Shown piece by piece: positions 7,537 through 15,862 of a stretch of 64,000 nucleotides of DNA. This DNA comes from RBG-16-64-13 sp963718375 (lineage in GTDB: Bacteria; Actinomycetota; Thermoleophilia; RBG-16-64-13), in contig CAVQZD010000004.1 in assembly GCA_963718375.1 (NCBI GenBank), positions 260,178 to 324,177 on the forward strand, written 5' to 3'. Numbering within the stretch: the stretch's first letter is position 1; each line of letters starts with the position of its first letter. The translations under genes and the position numbers were made by a program. Under the pieces are notes generated by a model. It searched no databases. It saw only the letters and a program-made list of their open reading frames with translations, and was not told the origin of the DNA.

Positions 7537-8520
7537 CTACTCTTCGGTGTCCTGGCCGGACTCGGACTCGATGCAGCTCTCCGGGTCGACGATGGCGGAG
7601 CATTCGTCCTGGAAGTCGCATTCCTCGCACTCGGCGTCGTCTTCGGTGCCGTCACCGAAGCACTCGGGCTTGTCGTCTGCCGCGCGCGCCGCTGCCTTCT
7701 CGGCTTCTCCCTGCGAGCAGAGGTTCGTGGCCTCGCAGCTCCGGCAGTTGGCCTTCCAGTGCTCCCAGGTGCCGTAGCATGGCGGTGGGTTGTTGCCGGT
7801 CTGCTCCTTGTAGGCTTTCTTGGCGGCCTTGGCAGCGGCCTTCTGAGCCGCCTCCTGTTCCGCTTTCACCGGGCACTCCTGCATGTGGTAGCCCTTCTGA
7901 CCACACTGCGGGCAGGCGCCCTCTGGGATGTCCGGGGGCTCGGGTAGTTCGTCCACCAGGATCACCACGCCGTTGGCATACACACGCCGCGCGAGCGGTG
8001 CCTTGTTCTCGCGCTGGAAGACGTAGCCTTGGCCGTGACACTCCGGGCAGCCGCGGAGGGCGAAGAAGCCCTGGAGCGGGTACTTGGCGACGGTGTAGAT
8101 GCCTGCGTCTTCTCCCACGCAGTCATCCTTGTTGACCAGGCACTCGCACTTCTGCGCGGAGCACTGGTGGAGCTTCGCCTCCTTCACGTCGATCGACTCG
8201 ACCTTGATGAGTTTCAGCGCCAGCTTGGCGTTGCCCAGCTTGTACTTGGATTCATAGTTGCGGTCGTAGCTCGTCTCCCGGCTCACCGGCATGGTCATGT
8301 CGGCCACGAAGTACCGGGCGGTGATGACCAGCTCGCTGCCCTTCTGCAGCTTCTCGCCTCCCATGACCTTCTCCAGCTCGGCCATGTCATACGTCGCAGA
8401 GCCCGACAGGCTCACGCCCACCGATAGATTGATGAAGCGCCCGAAGACTTCCGGGTCTAGCGTCGGTTGCACAGTCAGTTCTTTCGTCATGCTGGTACCC
8501 CTTGGTTGCTTGCTGGTCAC
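7537..8520 (-). CDS. Multi-zinc-site phage protein with two CFG/CYG-type Cys clusters
   Basis: 327 residues from GTG at 8520 (GTGA overlap with sbcC, GGAGG 7 nt upstream); an in-frame ATG at 8490 is possible. The N-terminal 130 residues are beta-rich and conserved-looking (YDMAELEKVMGG and onward). The middle has CPECHGQGY and CPQCGQKGYHMQECP knuckles. After an Ala/Lys coiled stretch come two repeats of C-[FY]-G-x(8)-C-x2-C-x5-C. The C-terminus is acidic. Its place beside SbcC suggests a DNA-metabolism partner. I do not recognise the whole protein. Confidence 0.65.
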   Translation of the reverse strand: MTSKQPRGTSMTKELTVQPTLDPEVFGRFINLSVGVSLSGSATYDMAELEKVMGGEKLQKGSELVITARYFVADMTMPVSRETSYDRNYESKYKLGNAKLALKLIKVESIDVKEAKLHQCSAQKCECLVNKDDCVGEDAGIYTVAKYPLQGFFALRGCPECHGQGYVFQRENKAPLARRVYANGVVILVDELPEPPDIPEGACPQCGQKGYHMQECPVKAEQEAAQKAAAKAAKKAYKEQTGNNPPPCYGTWEHWKANCRSCEATNLCSQGEAEKAAARAADDKPECFGDGTEDDAECEECDFQDECSAIVDPESCIESESGQDTEE

Positions 8521-10628
8521 GCGCCCACCTCCACTCTGGATAGCCCGTCGTCGTCGCGGCTCACGCGGATCTGTGACGGCAGAGCGTCTTTGAGGTCGTC
8601 GTAATGAGTAAGGAGCATCGTGAGGCCGAAGTGGCTGCTCAGGTGCTCCAGGATCTGCGCCAGGTGCTGCCGGCCCTCTACGTCCAGGCCTTCGGGCTCA
8701 TCCACGATCAGGGTCTCGACGCGGGCGCCGGAGCGGTGAGCGAGTAGGAGAGCTAGACCCAGCCTCATGGCGGAGGCGACGCGATACTTCTCCCCACCCG
8801 AGAACGTGTCGAACGGCCTCCAGGCGTTGCCGTGGTAGACCAGGATCTCCAGAGAGTCTCTGCTGCCATCCCGCGTCTCGCGCTCGCTCTCGAACCGCAC
8901 CGCTAGCCCGCCGTCGTAGAGGGCCAGGAGCTCGTTCACCTCACGCTCCAGGGCTCCCAGGACGTTCTGGACTATCAGCGAGGGTATGCCCCACTTCGAG
9001 AACGCCTTACGGAGCAGGTCTGCGTCGGCCTGGGCTTCCTCGAGGCCGCGCGTCTCACTTGTGAGCTCGCGCAGGCGCTCCGCACTCTTGGCCAGCATGG
9101 CTATCGCCTCCTCGTGGCGGGCGATTGCCTTCTCTAACTCGGTCACTTCGGCGCGCTTTGCACTCACCAGTGACTGGAGCCGGGCCTCTTCGGCTTGAGC
9201 CGCGGGCGCCGCCGATAAGTCCATGACGCCGCGAGCTATCAGATCGTCAAGCTCACGCTGTACCTCAGACTTACGGTCCTCTGCCGCCTCGATCGTGGCG
9301 ATCCGCGCAGGTATCGCGTCCAGGAGCGAGAGGTTGCTCTTAGCTGTCTGCAGATCTGCGGAGACATTTCGCGGCGCCGGCATGTCAGCGAGCTGCTGCT
9401 CCAGGGCCTTGGCCGCCTCCTGCTGTTCTGCATATCGCGCCCTTAGCTCTTCGGCTTCCCCGCTCACTGCGGTGCGGCGGTTGATGGCTGTTTCGAGCTC
9501 TGCGCTGAGCTGCGCCGTGGTCTGCTCCAGAGACGCGCCGCCGATGGCCTGGCCGCAGCGATCGCAGACCGGGGCCTCGATGCTCTTGATGGCTTCCAGC
9601 CGCTCTTCCAGGCTGCGTATCTGATCGGTGAGTCTCGTTACCTCTTGGGCCTTGGGCGTGCCGGCGTTCGTCGTCTCGAGCATCGCAGCCTTGGCTAGTC
9701 TGAGGTCAGCTTCCACCGCCGCGCGGGCCTGAGCCGTTCCCGCCGCCTCGCGCTCCTCTATCTCCAAAGCGCCGATCCGCAGGAGCACCGCGTCGCGTTC
9801 AGCGAGTTGGGCTTCCAGGTCGGTCTTGCTGGAGATCTGCGCGCCCAGGCGGTTCAGTTCTTCGGTCAGTTTGGCGGCCTGCCCTAGCAGCCGGTCGTTC
9901 TCCCGTGCCTTCTCTGCTGCTGCGCGGGCGGCTTCCAGGTTGTCTTCGGCCTCCTTGAGGTGGCTGCTGGTGATCTCCAGGCTGGTCTTGCGTGACGCTA
10001 GCTCTGTCTGCCGCACATCCATCTGTGCCGCGTCCGCCTCCAGCCGTGCGATCTCGCGCCGGCTATCCTCCAGCTCAGACTTGGCCGACTCCACCTGTGC
10101 CTTCCAGTGACGCTCCAGCGGGCCGTACTGCTCATCGAGTCGCAGGATGGACCCGAAGGCCTCCAGACGCTTGGCGGGCTGCAGGTTGAAGAACGAGTCG
10201 GCGTCCCCCTGACCCACGATGCTGGTGCGGAGGAGCGTCTCTTCGTCGACGCCCAGGATGGCCTCTATGCGCTCGTCTATCTCCTTGGAGCCGGTTCCCT
10301 CGGCGACCCACACGCCCGCCTCATCTCGGCAGAGCTCCACAGTGGTCTTGCCTGAGTTCCTGGAAGAGCGGGTGCGGGTCACGCGGAAGCGCTCCCCGGC
10401 CATGGCGAACACCACCGAGACGCGGCACTCTTCGCAGCCCTCGCGGATGAAGCTGTCTAGGTTGCGCAGGGTCCGGCCGCCGTAGAGAGCAAAGATCGCG
10501 GCCTCCGGGATGCTCGACTTGCCCGCGCCGTTGGTGCCGACGATGGAGGCCAGGCTGATGCCCGCGAGGTCTATCTCGGCGTCGGCGTAACTCTTGAAGT
10601 CCTTAAGGCTGAGAGTCAGGAGCCTCAT
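8517..10628 (-). CDS. sbcC: Phage SbcC/Rad50-like SMC-family ATPase (T4 gp46 type)
   Basis: 703 residues. Walker A is GTNGAGKS at about 31-38. A long heptad-rich coiled coil is interrupted at C355-x2-C358 (CDRCGQ), the zinc hook that joins two molecules. The signature (FSGGEKYRVASA) and Walker B (TLIVDEPEGLD) lie near the C-terminus. With SbcD it forms an ATP-controlled nuclease that opens DNA ends and hairpins. It is shorter than cellular SbcC (about 1000 residues) and close to T4 gp46 in layout. Its start overlaps sbcD (ATGA) and its stop overlaps the next gene. Confidence 0.93.
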   Translation of the reverse strand: MRLLTLSLKDFKSYADAEIDLAGISLASIVGTNGAGKSSIPEAAIFALYGGRTLRNLDSFIREGCEECRVSVVFAMAGERFRVTRTRSSRNSGKTTVELCRDEAGVWVAEGTGSKEIDERIEAILGVDEETLLRTSIVGQGDADSFFNLQPAKRLEAFGSILRLDEQYGPLERHWKAQVESAKSELEDSRREIARLEADAAQMDVRQTELASRKTSLEITSSHLKEAEDNLEAARAAAEKARENDRLLGQAAKLTEELNRLGAQISSKTDLEAQLAERDAVLLRIGALEIEEREAAGTAQARAAVEADLRLAKAAMLETTNAGTPKAQEVTRLTDQIRSLEERLEAIKSIEAPVCDRCGQAIGGASLEQTTAQLSAELETAINRRTAVSGEAEELRARYAEQQEAAKALEQQLADMPAPRNVSADLQTAKSNLSLLDAIPARIATIEAAEDRKSEVQRELDDLIARGVMDLSAAPAAQAEEARLQSLVSAKRAEVTELEKAIARHEEAIAMLAKSAERLRELTSETRGLEEAQADADLLRKAFSKWGIPSLIVQNVLGALEREVNELLALYDGGLAVRFESERETRDGSRDSLEILVYHGNAWRPFDTFSGGEKYRVASAMRLGLALLLAHRSGARVETLIVDEPEGLDVEGRQHLAQILEHLSSHFGLTMLLTHYDDLKDALPSQIRVSRDDDGLSRVEVGA

Positions 10629-11854
10629 AGTGTCGCCTCCAGTGATTCGCCCACCTTCTGGTCAAGGCGCGCGCGCTGGGCTCCTGAGAGCCCCCGCAGG
10701 TCCGCCCATGAGTGCCAGCCGGTCTGGACGTCGGTGTCTTCGGTGATGCCGTCAGCCGAATCGGTGACGGTGTGGGTGATCTTCGCGAAAGGCCCGTGTA
10801 CTTTGACCGCTCCGGCCGCCATGAGCGCGCGCCGGATGGCTGTGTGGTCTACGGTCTTCGCGACTTCCGGGGTGGCGGTGTAGGTGACGCGGACTATGGC
10901 GTCCATGATCATGATCTCGGGGTATTGACAGAGCCCCCCTTCCCCGTCGGCTGGGTTCTCCAGGTCGATGTCCACGAATGGCTGCGGCTCTGAGCTGTGC
11001 CAGGTGATCGGGCTGCCGTCGGTGACAGGTAGCTCGACCTCCCACCAGCCCTTGCCCTCATCTGCCTCTGCAAAGTCGCAGCGCTCGATCGACCCGCTGT
11101 AGCGGATATGCGGTGCGAGCTGCTGAGCTTTATGAAGGTGACCCCATGCCTGGTAGGCGAACGGCAGCCCTTTGAGTTCAGAGGCGGGCAGCACAGGCTC
11201 GCGCAAGAACATCGTGGATTGCTCCGCCCCGATGGTGGAGCCGGTGATGGCGGCGTGACCCACAAGCACTGAGCCGAACGCGCCGGCGCCCTGCTCTGCC
11301 TCTGCCGCGAGTCCCCGCAGGGTCGCGAGCGAGAGCTCCACGATCTTGGCGTTCTGCTCATCCAGGGTCAGCTTCTCGAACTCAGGGTCTTGCGCGCTCA
11401 CGTAGGCGCGGCTCGGGTAAGGAAAGCAGGCGATCGGGAGTTCGGGGATGCCGGGGGCAAAGACGATGCACGGCCTGTCGGCCACGATGACGTTCTCGTA
11501 TTCGTCGAAGACCGCCAGGGCGTGCGTACGGCCCACCTGGCGGGGCTGGTCATGGTTACCGGTGATCATCACCATGGGGACGCCGGCGCCCTGCAGAATG
11601 TCCAGGCCCCAGCGGAACGCCGCGATCTCCGTGGGTGTCGGCTTAGCATCACGGAAGGCGTCCCCGGCGAAGAGCACCAGGTCTACCTTGGCGGCCACCA
11701 TGCCGTTGCAGCTGCGCACCCACGCCTCGCGGAAGTCGACCAGGCGGGAGTTGACCCCGCCCTTGTCTTCGTCGCCATGGGCGTAGCTCGCGCCGAGATG
11801 CAGGTCAGCGCAGTGAGCGATGCGCAGGCTAGAACGTAACGTCTGAGAGGTCAT
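10625..11854 (-). CDS. sbcD: Phage SbcD/Mre11-like nuclease (T4 gp47 type)
   Basis: 409 residues, ATG at 11854 with AGGAGG upstream. The calcineurin-like metallophosphoesterase motifs are in order: ADLHLG (about 16-21), FAGDAFRD, TGNHDQ, VGHAA and WGHLHKA. A C-terminal capping region follows. It is the nuclease partner of the adjacent SbcC and probably processes double-strand ends for recombination-dependent phage replication. The start overlaps the preceding gene by 26 bases. Confidence 0.93.
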   Translation of the reverse strand: MTSQTLRSSLRIAHCADLHLGASYAHGDEDKGGVNSRLVDFREAWVRSCNGMVAAKVDLVLFAGDAFRDAKPTPTEIAAFRWGLDILQGAGVPMVMITGNHDQPRQVGRTHALAVFDEYENVIVADRPCIVFAPGIPELPIACFPYPSRAYVSAQDPEFEKLTLDEQNAKIVELSLATLRGLAAEAEQGAGAFGSVLVGHAAITGSTIGAEQSTMFLREPVLPASELKGLPFAYQAWGHLHKAQQLAPHIRYSGSIERCDFAEADEGKGWWEVELPVTDGSPITWHSSEPQPFVDIDLENPADGEGGLCQYPEIMIMDAIVRVTYTATPEVAKTVDHTAIRRALMAAGAVKVHGPFAKITHTVTDSADGITEDTDVQTGWHSWADLRGLSGAQRARLDQKVGESLEATL

Positions 11855-12932
11855 CGCTCGCCGCCTCCTCTCCGTGCCAGTAGCGGAGCCAGGCCTCCAC
11901 GTCGGGCCCCAGCTTGGTGGTGCTCAGGAGCTTCTCCCTCGCGTACTCTGGGTGAGTGCGGCAGACCTCCGAGAGAAGCATGCCCGTCATGGGGCCGCGC
12001 GGGATCTGTAGGTCGGTCGCGGGGCGCGGTCCGTTGGTCTCGGGCTCCACCTCTACGATCTCCCCGGTCTCCATGTCCACCGTCTCGGCCTCATCTGCGG
12101 GGACCTCGATGGTGAGCTGCCCCGGCTGCGGCGTGGGCCCGAACAGCGCTTGCTGCGCCTGCTGCCCCTGGCCCATGAGAGCACCCAGCACGGCCGGGTC
12201 GGACGTGTCTGGGGTGTAGACCAGACTCATGACCAGGAAGGGCTTGCGGGCCTCTTCGGGTGTGTATTTTTGCTTGACGGTGAGTGCTTGCCGATAGGCC
12301 GCCAGGCGGGCCTTGGTCTCGGTCATGCGGATGCGGAACTTGTGCACCCGTCCCCACCAGTTCTTGGCCCACCACTCGTTGTAGGCGCTGTCGCTCTTCT
12401 GCGCCCATGCCGGTGGTGAGCTTTTGAGCAGCGCCGTCTCGGCTTCTTCCACCCACTCCTGGCTCCCGAGCAGCTCACGATAGGTCCAGCCGTCGGGGTT
12501 GCGGACCTTGGCGTGCCACGTGATGCGCACGTTCTCCCCGCGAGCGCCGAAGTAGACGATGTCCGGGCCGATGTCCGCGATGCCGGCCTTCTGCCCGATC
12601 TGGTCCAGGGCCTTCTTGGTGAGGGCGACCATCTTGACCCGCTTGTTCTCCCCGGAGCCCTCCGTCTCGATCGGGTAGAAGTCCCCGCCGTTCATCGGGT
12701 CGGGGTTGAGTTTCACCAGAGACAGGCTCGGGGTGAAGTTCCGGTCGGCCTTGGCCAGAGTTGCCGCGGGTGCGAGTACGTTGTACTGCTCCTGCAGCTT
12801 GTCGCTCGTGAGGTCCACGAGCAAGACCCCGGTCGGTGAATACTGCACCACCCCTGCTGGCAGTTGGCCCGCTATGGCCATGAGCGCCTGTTCCTGCGGG
12901 CTGGCCTTCTCTAGTGCTTGGCTCGGTGTCAT
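11829..12932 (-). CDS. Phage protein, putative DNA recombination/annealing protein
   Basis: 367 residues, ATG at 12932 with AAGGGG upstream. The middle shows VRITWHAKVRNPDGW, followed by a basic helix (FRIRMTETKARLAAYRQAL) and TVKQKYTPEEARKPFLVM. This resembles phage annealing proteins and their relatives that precede nuclease genes, but no RecT/Erf/Sak hallmark is clear. The C-terminal 100 residues are acidic and Pro-rich, then end in a small helical domain. Its place between an exonuclease and SbcCD supports a recombination role. The specific family is uncertain. Confidence 0.5.
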   Translation of the reverse strand: MTPSQALEKASPQEQALMAIAGQLPAGVVQYSPTGVLLVDLTSDKLQEQYNVLAPAATLAKADRNFTPSLSLVKLNPDPMNGGDFYPIETEGSGENKRVKMVALTKKALDQIGQKAGIADIGPDIVYFGARGENVRITWHAKVRNPDGWTYRELLGSQEWVEEAETALLKSSPPAWAQKSDSAYNEWWAKNWWGRVHKFRIRMTETKARLAAYRQALTVKQKYTPEEARKPFLVMSLVYTPDTSDPAVLGALMGQGQQAQQALFGPTPQPGQLTIEVPADEAETVDMETGEIVEVEPETNGPRPATDLQIPRGPMTGMLLSEVCRTHPEYAREKLLSTTKLGPDVEAWLRYWHGEEAASDDLSDVTF

Positions 12933-12937
12933 CTTTC

Positions 12938-13264
12938 CTACCCCTTTACGCTGTGTTGCCTAGATTGCTGGAGCTGGCCGCGAAGACTCGCGAGCAGCTC
13001 GAAGACGGGACCCACCATGCGCCGGACGTCTTGCATGCCGTCGCACTGCTCGGTATTCATGCGGTGCTCGACCTTGGTGCGCGTCAGCAGCGAGCGCACG
13101 TATGGCTCGTCTCCGTCGTCCACGCGCCCGTCTGAAAAGATGCTGCAGAAGACCTCCAGCATGTCTGTGGTGTTATCCACCTGAGCGTCTGCCGAGCAGT
13201 CGAGGTCGAACACCAAGTCGTCAAGCTCAGCCTGTGCGTGAGGTATAGGGCCGCGTGGGTTCAT
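12938..13264 (-). CDS. Hypothetical phage protein
   Basis: 108 residues; ATG at 13264 just after the stop of the gene upstream. Acidic N-terminal half (AELDDLVFDLDCSAD), helical C-terminal half. Three Cys are scattered without a metal-site pattern. I recognise no family. Tight packing supports it as a real gene. Confidence 0.55.
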   Translation of the reverse strand: MNPRGPIPHAQAELDDLVFDLDCSADAQVDNTTDMLEVFCSIFSDGRVDDGDEPYVRSLLTRTKVEHRMNTEQCDGMQDVRRMVGPVFELLASLRGQLQQSRQHSVKG

Positions 13265-13266
13265 GG

Positions 13267-13578
13267 CTATGCCACCCGGCCGCAGTGGGCCAGCGCATCG
13301 ATGGAGTCCAAGTAGGCGCGCTCTGCCTCTGCCACCTGCTCCCTAGCCGCGTCCAAGTCACCCTTGCGGAGGCGTATCTGCTCCATTGCCTCGTCGAAGT
13401 CCAGGGGGGCCGGAGCGTGACGGGTCGCCAGTGAGAGCAGGAAATCGTCAACGTCTGCCCCCCCGCCCGGGGGCAGGGTGTGTCTGTAGGGTGCCGGGGC
13501 CACCGCTAGGCGGGTGGCCATGACCGCCAGGGCGGTCCCCGGGGCTGGCCTCTTCTCTTCTGGCTTGTTACTGGTCAT
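13267..13578 (-). CDS. Hypothetical phage protein with a C-terminal coiled coil
   Basis: 103 residues. The first half is Ala/Pro-rich and probably disordered. Residues about 60-98 (LDFDEAMEQIRLRKGDLDAA and onward) have a heptad pattern consistent with a coiled coil. It lies 2 nt downstream of the 95-residue zinc protein. Function unknown. Confidence 0.55.
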   Translation of the reverse strand: MTSNKPEEKRPAPGTALAVMATRLAVAPAPYRHTLPPGGGADVDDFLLSLATRHAPAPLDFDEAMEQIRLRKGDLDAAREQVAEAERAYLDSIDALAHCGRVA

Positions 13579-13580
13579 GC

Positions 13581-13868
13581 TTACTTGCTCCCTTCGTTTG
13601 TGGACGCTTTGACCGGGGCTGGCGCCGGCATGCCCTGGCCGCTGTACGACTTGCGATACCTCCGCCCTGTGCTCGTGACGAACTCGGCGACGAGGACCGC
13701 GGGCGTACCGGGGACCGCCTGCCTGGCGGGTTTGTCGTGGCAGACCTTCACCACCACCAGAGAATCAGCGACCGCGCGGTGTAGTGCCTCGCACTCCAGC
13801 GCCTTCTCAGCGATGCCGTAGTAGCTGGTCCCGCACTCTTCGCAGGAGTAGGTGACCTCCGTTCTCAC
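13581..13868 (-). CDS. Small phage protein with a Cys/His zinc-finger-like site
   Basis: 95 residues. The N-terminus reads YSCEECGTSYYG and then ALECEALH, giving C-x2-C...C-x3-H, a plausible C2-CH zinc site. A beta-rich middle (SLVVVKVCHDKP, AVLVAEFVTSTGRRYRKSY) follows. Function unknown; part of the early operon. Confidence 0.6.
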   Translation of the reverse strand: MRTEVTYSCEECGTSYYGIAEKALECEALHRAVADSLVVVKVCHDKPARQAVPGTPAVLVAEFVTSTGRRYRKSYSGQGMPAPAPVKASTNEGSK

Positions 13869-13872
13869 AGTC

Positions 13873-14415
13873 TCACCCCCTCACGGTCGGTTCTCTATTC
13901 ACGGTGATGCGGATCCCGGCGGGGGCCTCTTCGGGCTGCCACACCTTCGCGCGCACCATCTGGCCTATCTTCTTTTCGTCCGGGCAGCACAGGTCCCGGG
14001 GGACGTCCTTGGGCGCGGTGATCTCGAAGCTCCAGCGCTCAACGAAGGTCACGGTGGCGCCGTTGTCAGTCGTTACCGTCTTGGCCGGCGCCTGGACGTC
14101 CCGCCGGTACGTGCTGCTCTTGGTGACGATGATGCCGTCGGCCTCCTTCAGGGGCGCGACGTTATCAGCGAAGAAGCGGTTTATGTCCTTCACGTGGTCG
14201 TTCAGCGGGTCCACGAACCGCCGCCGAAGGGCGTCGACCGCCTTGATCTCTCCCCGGCACTGGCTCAGCATGGCCAGGGCTCGGTTTAGGCTCGCCTCGT
14301 CACAGATCGTGAGGGCCTGGGCCTGCTGAACTATCGCCGCGGCTGCCTGCTGCCGCTGGGCCACTTCGCCGTCTGCCACGACCTCGGCTAGTGCCCGTCC
14401 TTCTACTTCCGCCAT
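13873..14415 (-). CDS. Phage helical protein of unknown function
   Basis: 180 residues, ATG at 14415 with AGGGGG upstream. Residues 1-90 are helical with heptads (DALRRRFVDPLNDHVKDINR), resembling phage coiled-coil proteins that accompany RecB-like nucleases and annealing proteins. The C-terminal half is beta-rich (TVTFVERWSFEITAPKDVPR) and ends in a small domain. The pattern fits the DUF1351/Gp157-like early phage proteins, but I could not confirm a family. Confidence 0.55.
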   Translation of the reverse strand: MAEVEGRALAEVVADGEVAQRQQAAAAIVQQAQALTICDEASLNRALAMLSQCRGEIKAVDALRRRFVDPLNDHVKDINRFFADNVAPLKEADGIIVTKSSTYRRDVQAPAKTVTTDNGATVTFVERWSFEITAPKDVPRDLCCPDEKKIGQMVRAKVWQPEEAPAGIRITVNREPTVRG

Positions 14416-14419
14416 GTGA

Positions 14420-14935
14420 TCATCCCCCTTGCTTGAGTATCCGATACAGTCCGAGACAATAGGTGAATCCCCGGAAGTCCTCTTCGTGCCGTGTGAACGT
14501 GTGCGCCGTCACCTCCCCTGGCTGGTCTTTACTGAACAGCAGCACCTTCCGGTTGGCCGCCTTGTCCCCGTAAGTGTCCACGGCCGCCCTTCGATAGGCG
14601 GCGGTCTGGAAGCGGTGCTCCGGGTAGACCCCGGCTGTGGTCTTCCAGTCGATAAGCGTCGGTAGCTTCTGCCCGATCAGGCGGCAGTAGAGGTCGGGGG
14701 TGCCCGCGTAGCCGTAGGCTGGGCACGTCACCGGCCGTTCGATCGCGTAGGCCTCTTCGACGTTGGCGTCTATCCACCGCCGCCCCGCCTCGATCGTGGC
14801 CACCCACTCTTCCGGCATACTCACCGGGAGCAAGCTGCGGCCCGATACGTGGGCCTCGAGGCCGGCGTGGATGCTGCTGCCGAAGGCGGCGGCCTCATCC
14901 CTGATTTGGTCGGCCCTGGTCCCCATGCGCTTCAT
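14420..14935 (-). CDS. RecB/Cas4-like PD-(D/E)XK exonuclease
   Basis: 171 residues. Motifs in order: GSSIHAGLEAHV (the His helix), YAGTPDLYCRL (first catalytic Asp), LIDWKTTAG (D-x-K) and HRFQTAAYRRA (the QxxxY helix). These are the signatures of the RecB-family nuclease also seen in Cas4 and lambda-type exonucleases. It starts close to the first motif, so it is shorter at the N-terminus than most relatives, which carry about 30-40 more residues. With the annealing protein candidate and SbcCD it makes a recombination module. Start overlaps the preceding small gene (ATGA). Confidence 0.88.
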   Translation of the reverse strand: MKRMGTRADQIRDEAAAFGSSIHAGLEAHVSGRSLLPVSMPEEWVATIEAGRRWIDANVEEAYAIERPVTCPAYGYAGTPDLYCRLIGQKLPTLIDWKTTAGVYPEHRFQTAAYRRAAVDTYGDKAANRKVLLFSKDQPGEVTAHTFTRHEEDFRGFTYCLGLYRILKQGG

Positions 14936-15042
14936 CCAGTCTTCCAGCGCGGACCCCTCCGACTGACCCGCCGGAGCGCGACCAGGTAGAGGGTGAGGAA
15001 TGCAGCGATGTAGCCAGCTAGGAATGTGAGGAAGTAGCTCAC
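14932..15042 (-). CDS. 36-residue single-pass membrane protein (phage)
   Basis: GTG at 15042 overlaps the stop of the 26-residue gene (GTGA) with GGAGG 5 nt upstream, and its own TGA overlaps the ATG of the nuclease gene. Residues 2-22 (SYFLTFLAGYIAAFLTLYLV) form one transmembrane helix, followed by a basic tail (RRVSRRGPRWKTG) predicted to face the cytoplasm. Function unknown. Confidence 0.6.
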   Translation of the reverse strand: MSYFLTFLAGYIAAFLTLYLVALRRVSRRGPRWKTG

Positions 15043-15119
15043 GTCCGCCTCCACATGCCCACGACCAGAGCCGTGAGGTAGAAGGCGACCAAGGCGGCGA
15101 CGGCGATGTGGGCGGTCAT
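15039..15119 (-). CDS. 26-residue single-pass membrane peptide (phage)
   Basis: ATG at 15119 overlaps the upstream stop (ATGA); TGA overlaps the next GTG. Nearly the whole peptide is one hydrophobic helix (residues 5-21, IAVAALVAFYLTALVVG) with a basic end (WRRT). Overlaps at both ends in the same manner as known genes argue for translation. It is too short for standard gene calling. Confidence 0.5.
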   Translation of the reverse strand: MTAHIAVAALVAFYLTALVVGMWRRT

Positions 15120-15451
15120 GCCACTTGCTCCACATCGAAGAGCGTGCCCGTGTAGTCGAGGCCCGGTAGCATCCGGGTGGCGACCCGGATGGAATGCTCA
15201 AGCTCACGCGCCCTGGAAGTCTGAATAGCTATCCACTCACGCCACACGTCGGGATCGTCGGTTATCCAGACGCCGCCCCTAGTGGGGAAGGCGACGATGA
15301 AGTGCCCGTAGTCCTCGCGCAGGGTCTTGACCATCTCGCGCAGCTCATGGTCGTCAGTCACCCCGATGCGCGCGCCCAGCTTCTTCATGGTCGTGCCCGT
15401 CGCCTTCGAGCGCGGGATCACGGACAGGAGTAGGCGGAGGGTGGCGTCCAT
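15116..15451 (-). CDS. Phage protein with winged-helix-like features
   Basis: 111 residues. The start shares one base with the preceding stop (TGATG). The N-terminal 70 residues (LLLSVIPRSKATGTTMKKLG, then VTDDHELREMVKTLREDYGH, then GGVWITDDP) match a winged-helix layout seen in small phage proteins. The rest is helical. A DNA-binding role is likely but unproven. Confidence 0.6.
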   Translation of the reverse strand: MDATLRLLLSVIPRSKATGTTMKKLGARIGVTDDHELREMVKTLREDYGHFIVAFPTRGGVWITDDPDVWREWIAIQTSRARELEHSIRVATRMLPGLDYTGTLFDVEQVA

Positions 15452-15639
15452 CAGTTCGCTCGCCCTCTCGCCCCGGCCTCACGGGGGGGTGTGAGACCGG
15501 GGGTCAAGGACAGTGGGAAAGGAGGACCACTGCTGACACGTCCCGGGGGGACGCGAGAGCCAAGTTGGGAGGCGGCCACACGTGGGGCCACCTTGCAGTA
15601 GAAGGCCGCGAGGGCCTGGTAGGCGTTGGGGGTGGTCAC
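15451..15639 (-). CDS. Small Pro/Gly-rich phage protein, uncertain
   Basis: 62 residues from GTG at 15639, which overlaps the stop of the Cro-like gene (GTGA), to a TGA that shares a base with the next ATG. The N-terminal 25 residues (TTPNAYQALAAFYCKVAPR) could form a helix. The remainder is Pro/Gly/Arg-rich and disordered. Its junctions look real; its composition is weak evidence. Confidence 0.45.
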   Translation of the reverse strand: MTTPNAYQALAAFYCKVAPRVAASQLGSRVPPGRVSSGPPFPLSLTPGLTPPREAGARGRAN

Positions 15640-15824
15640 GCGGCAGGCACCAACTCGGAGATCTCCACGTCGAGCGCCTTGGCGTAGGCGGCGGCCTGGA
15701 CGAGGGTGATCGCGCTTTCGCCGTTGGCGTGGCGGTAGACGGTGCGCTCGGGCACATGGGCAGCTTTGGCAAGCTGCCTGACGTTCGTCTGCTTCTCTTC
15801 TATCAGTTCGGCCAGTCGGGTCAT
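15636..15824 (-). CDS. Cro-like XRE-family regulator of the lytic operon
   Basis: 62 residues from ATG at 15824 with AAGGAG upstream. Almost the whole protein is one helix-turn-helix domain (TNVRQLAKAAHVPERTVYRH, then ESAITLVQAAAYAKALDV). It is the first gene of the minus-strand operon and lies opposite the repressor across the operator region, the standard position of Cro. It probably binds the three 16-bp operators. The upstream in-frame ATG at 15890 would lie inside the promoter, so it is rejected. Confidence 0.85.
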   Translation of the reverse strand: MTRLAELIEEKQTNVRQLAKAAHVPERTVYRHANGESAITLVQAAAYAKALDVEISELVPAA

Positions 15825-15838
15825 GTCGCTCCTTGTAC

Positions 15839-15854
15839 TTGCCAACGTTGGCAA
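15839..15854. promoter_or_regulatory. Operator O1 (perfect 16-bp palindrome)
   Basis: TTGCCAACGTTGGCAA is a perfect inverted repeat just downstream of the lytic promoter start. It is the best of three related sites between the divergent regulators and so probably the strongest. Confidence 0.85.
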
Positions 15855-15862
15855 CTGTTCCC

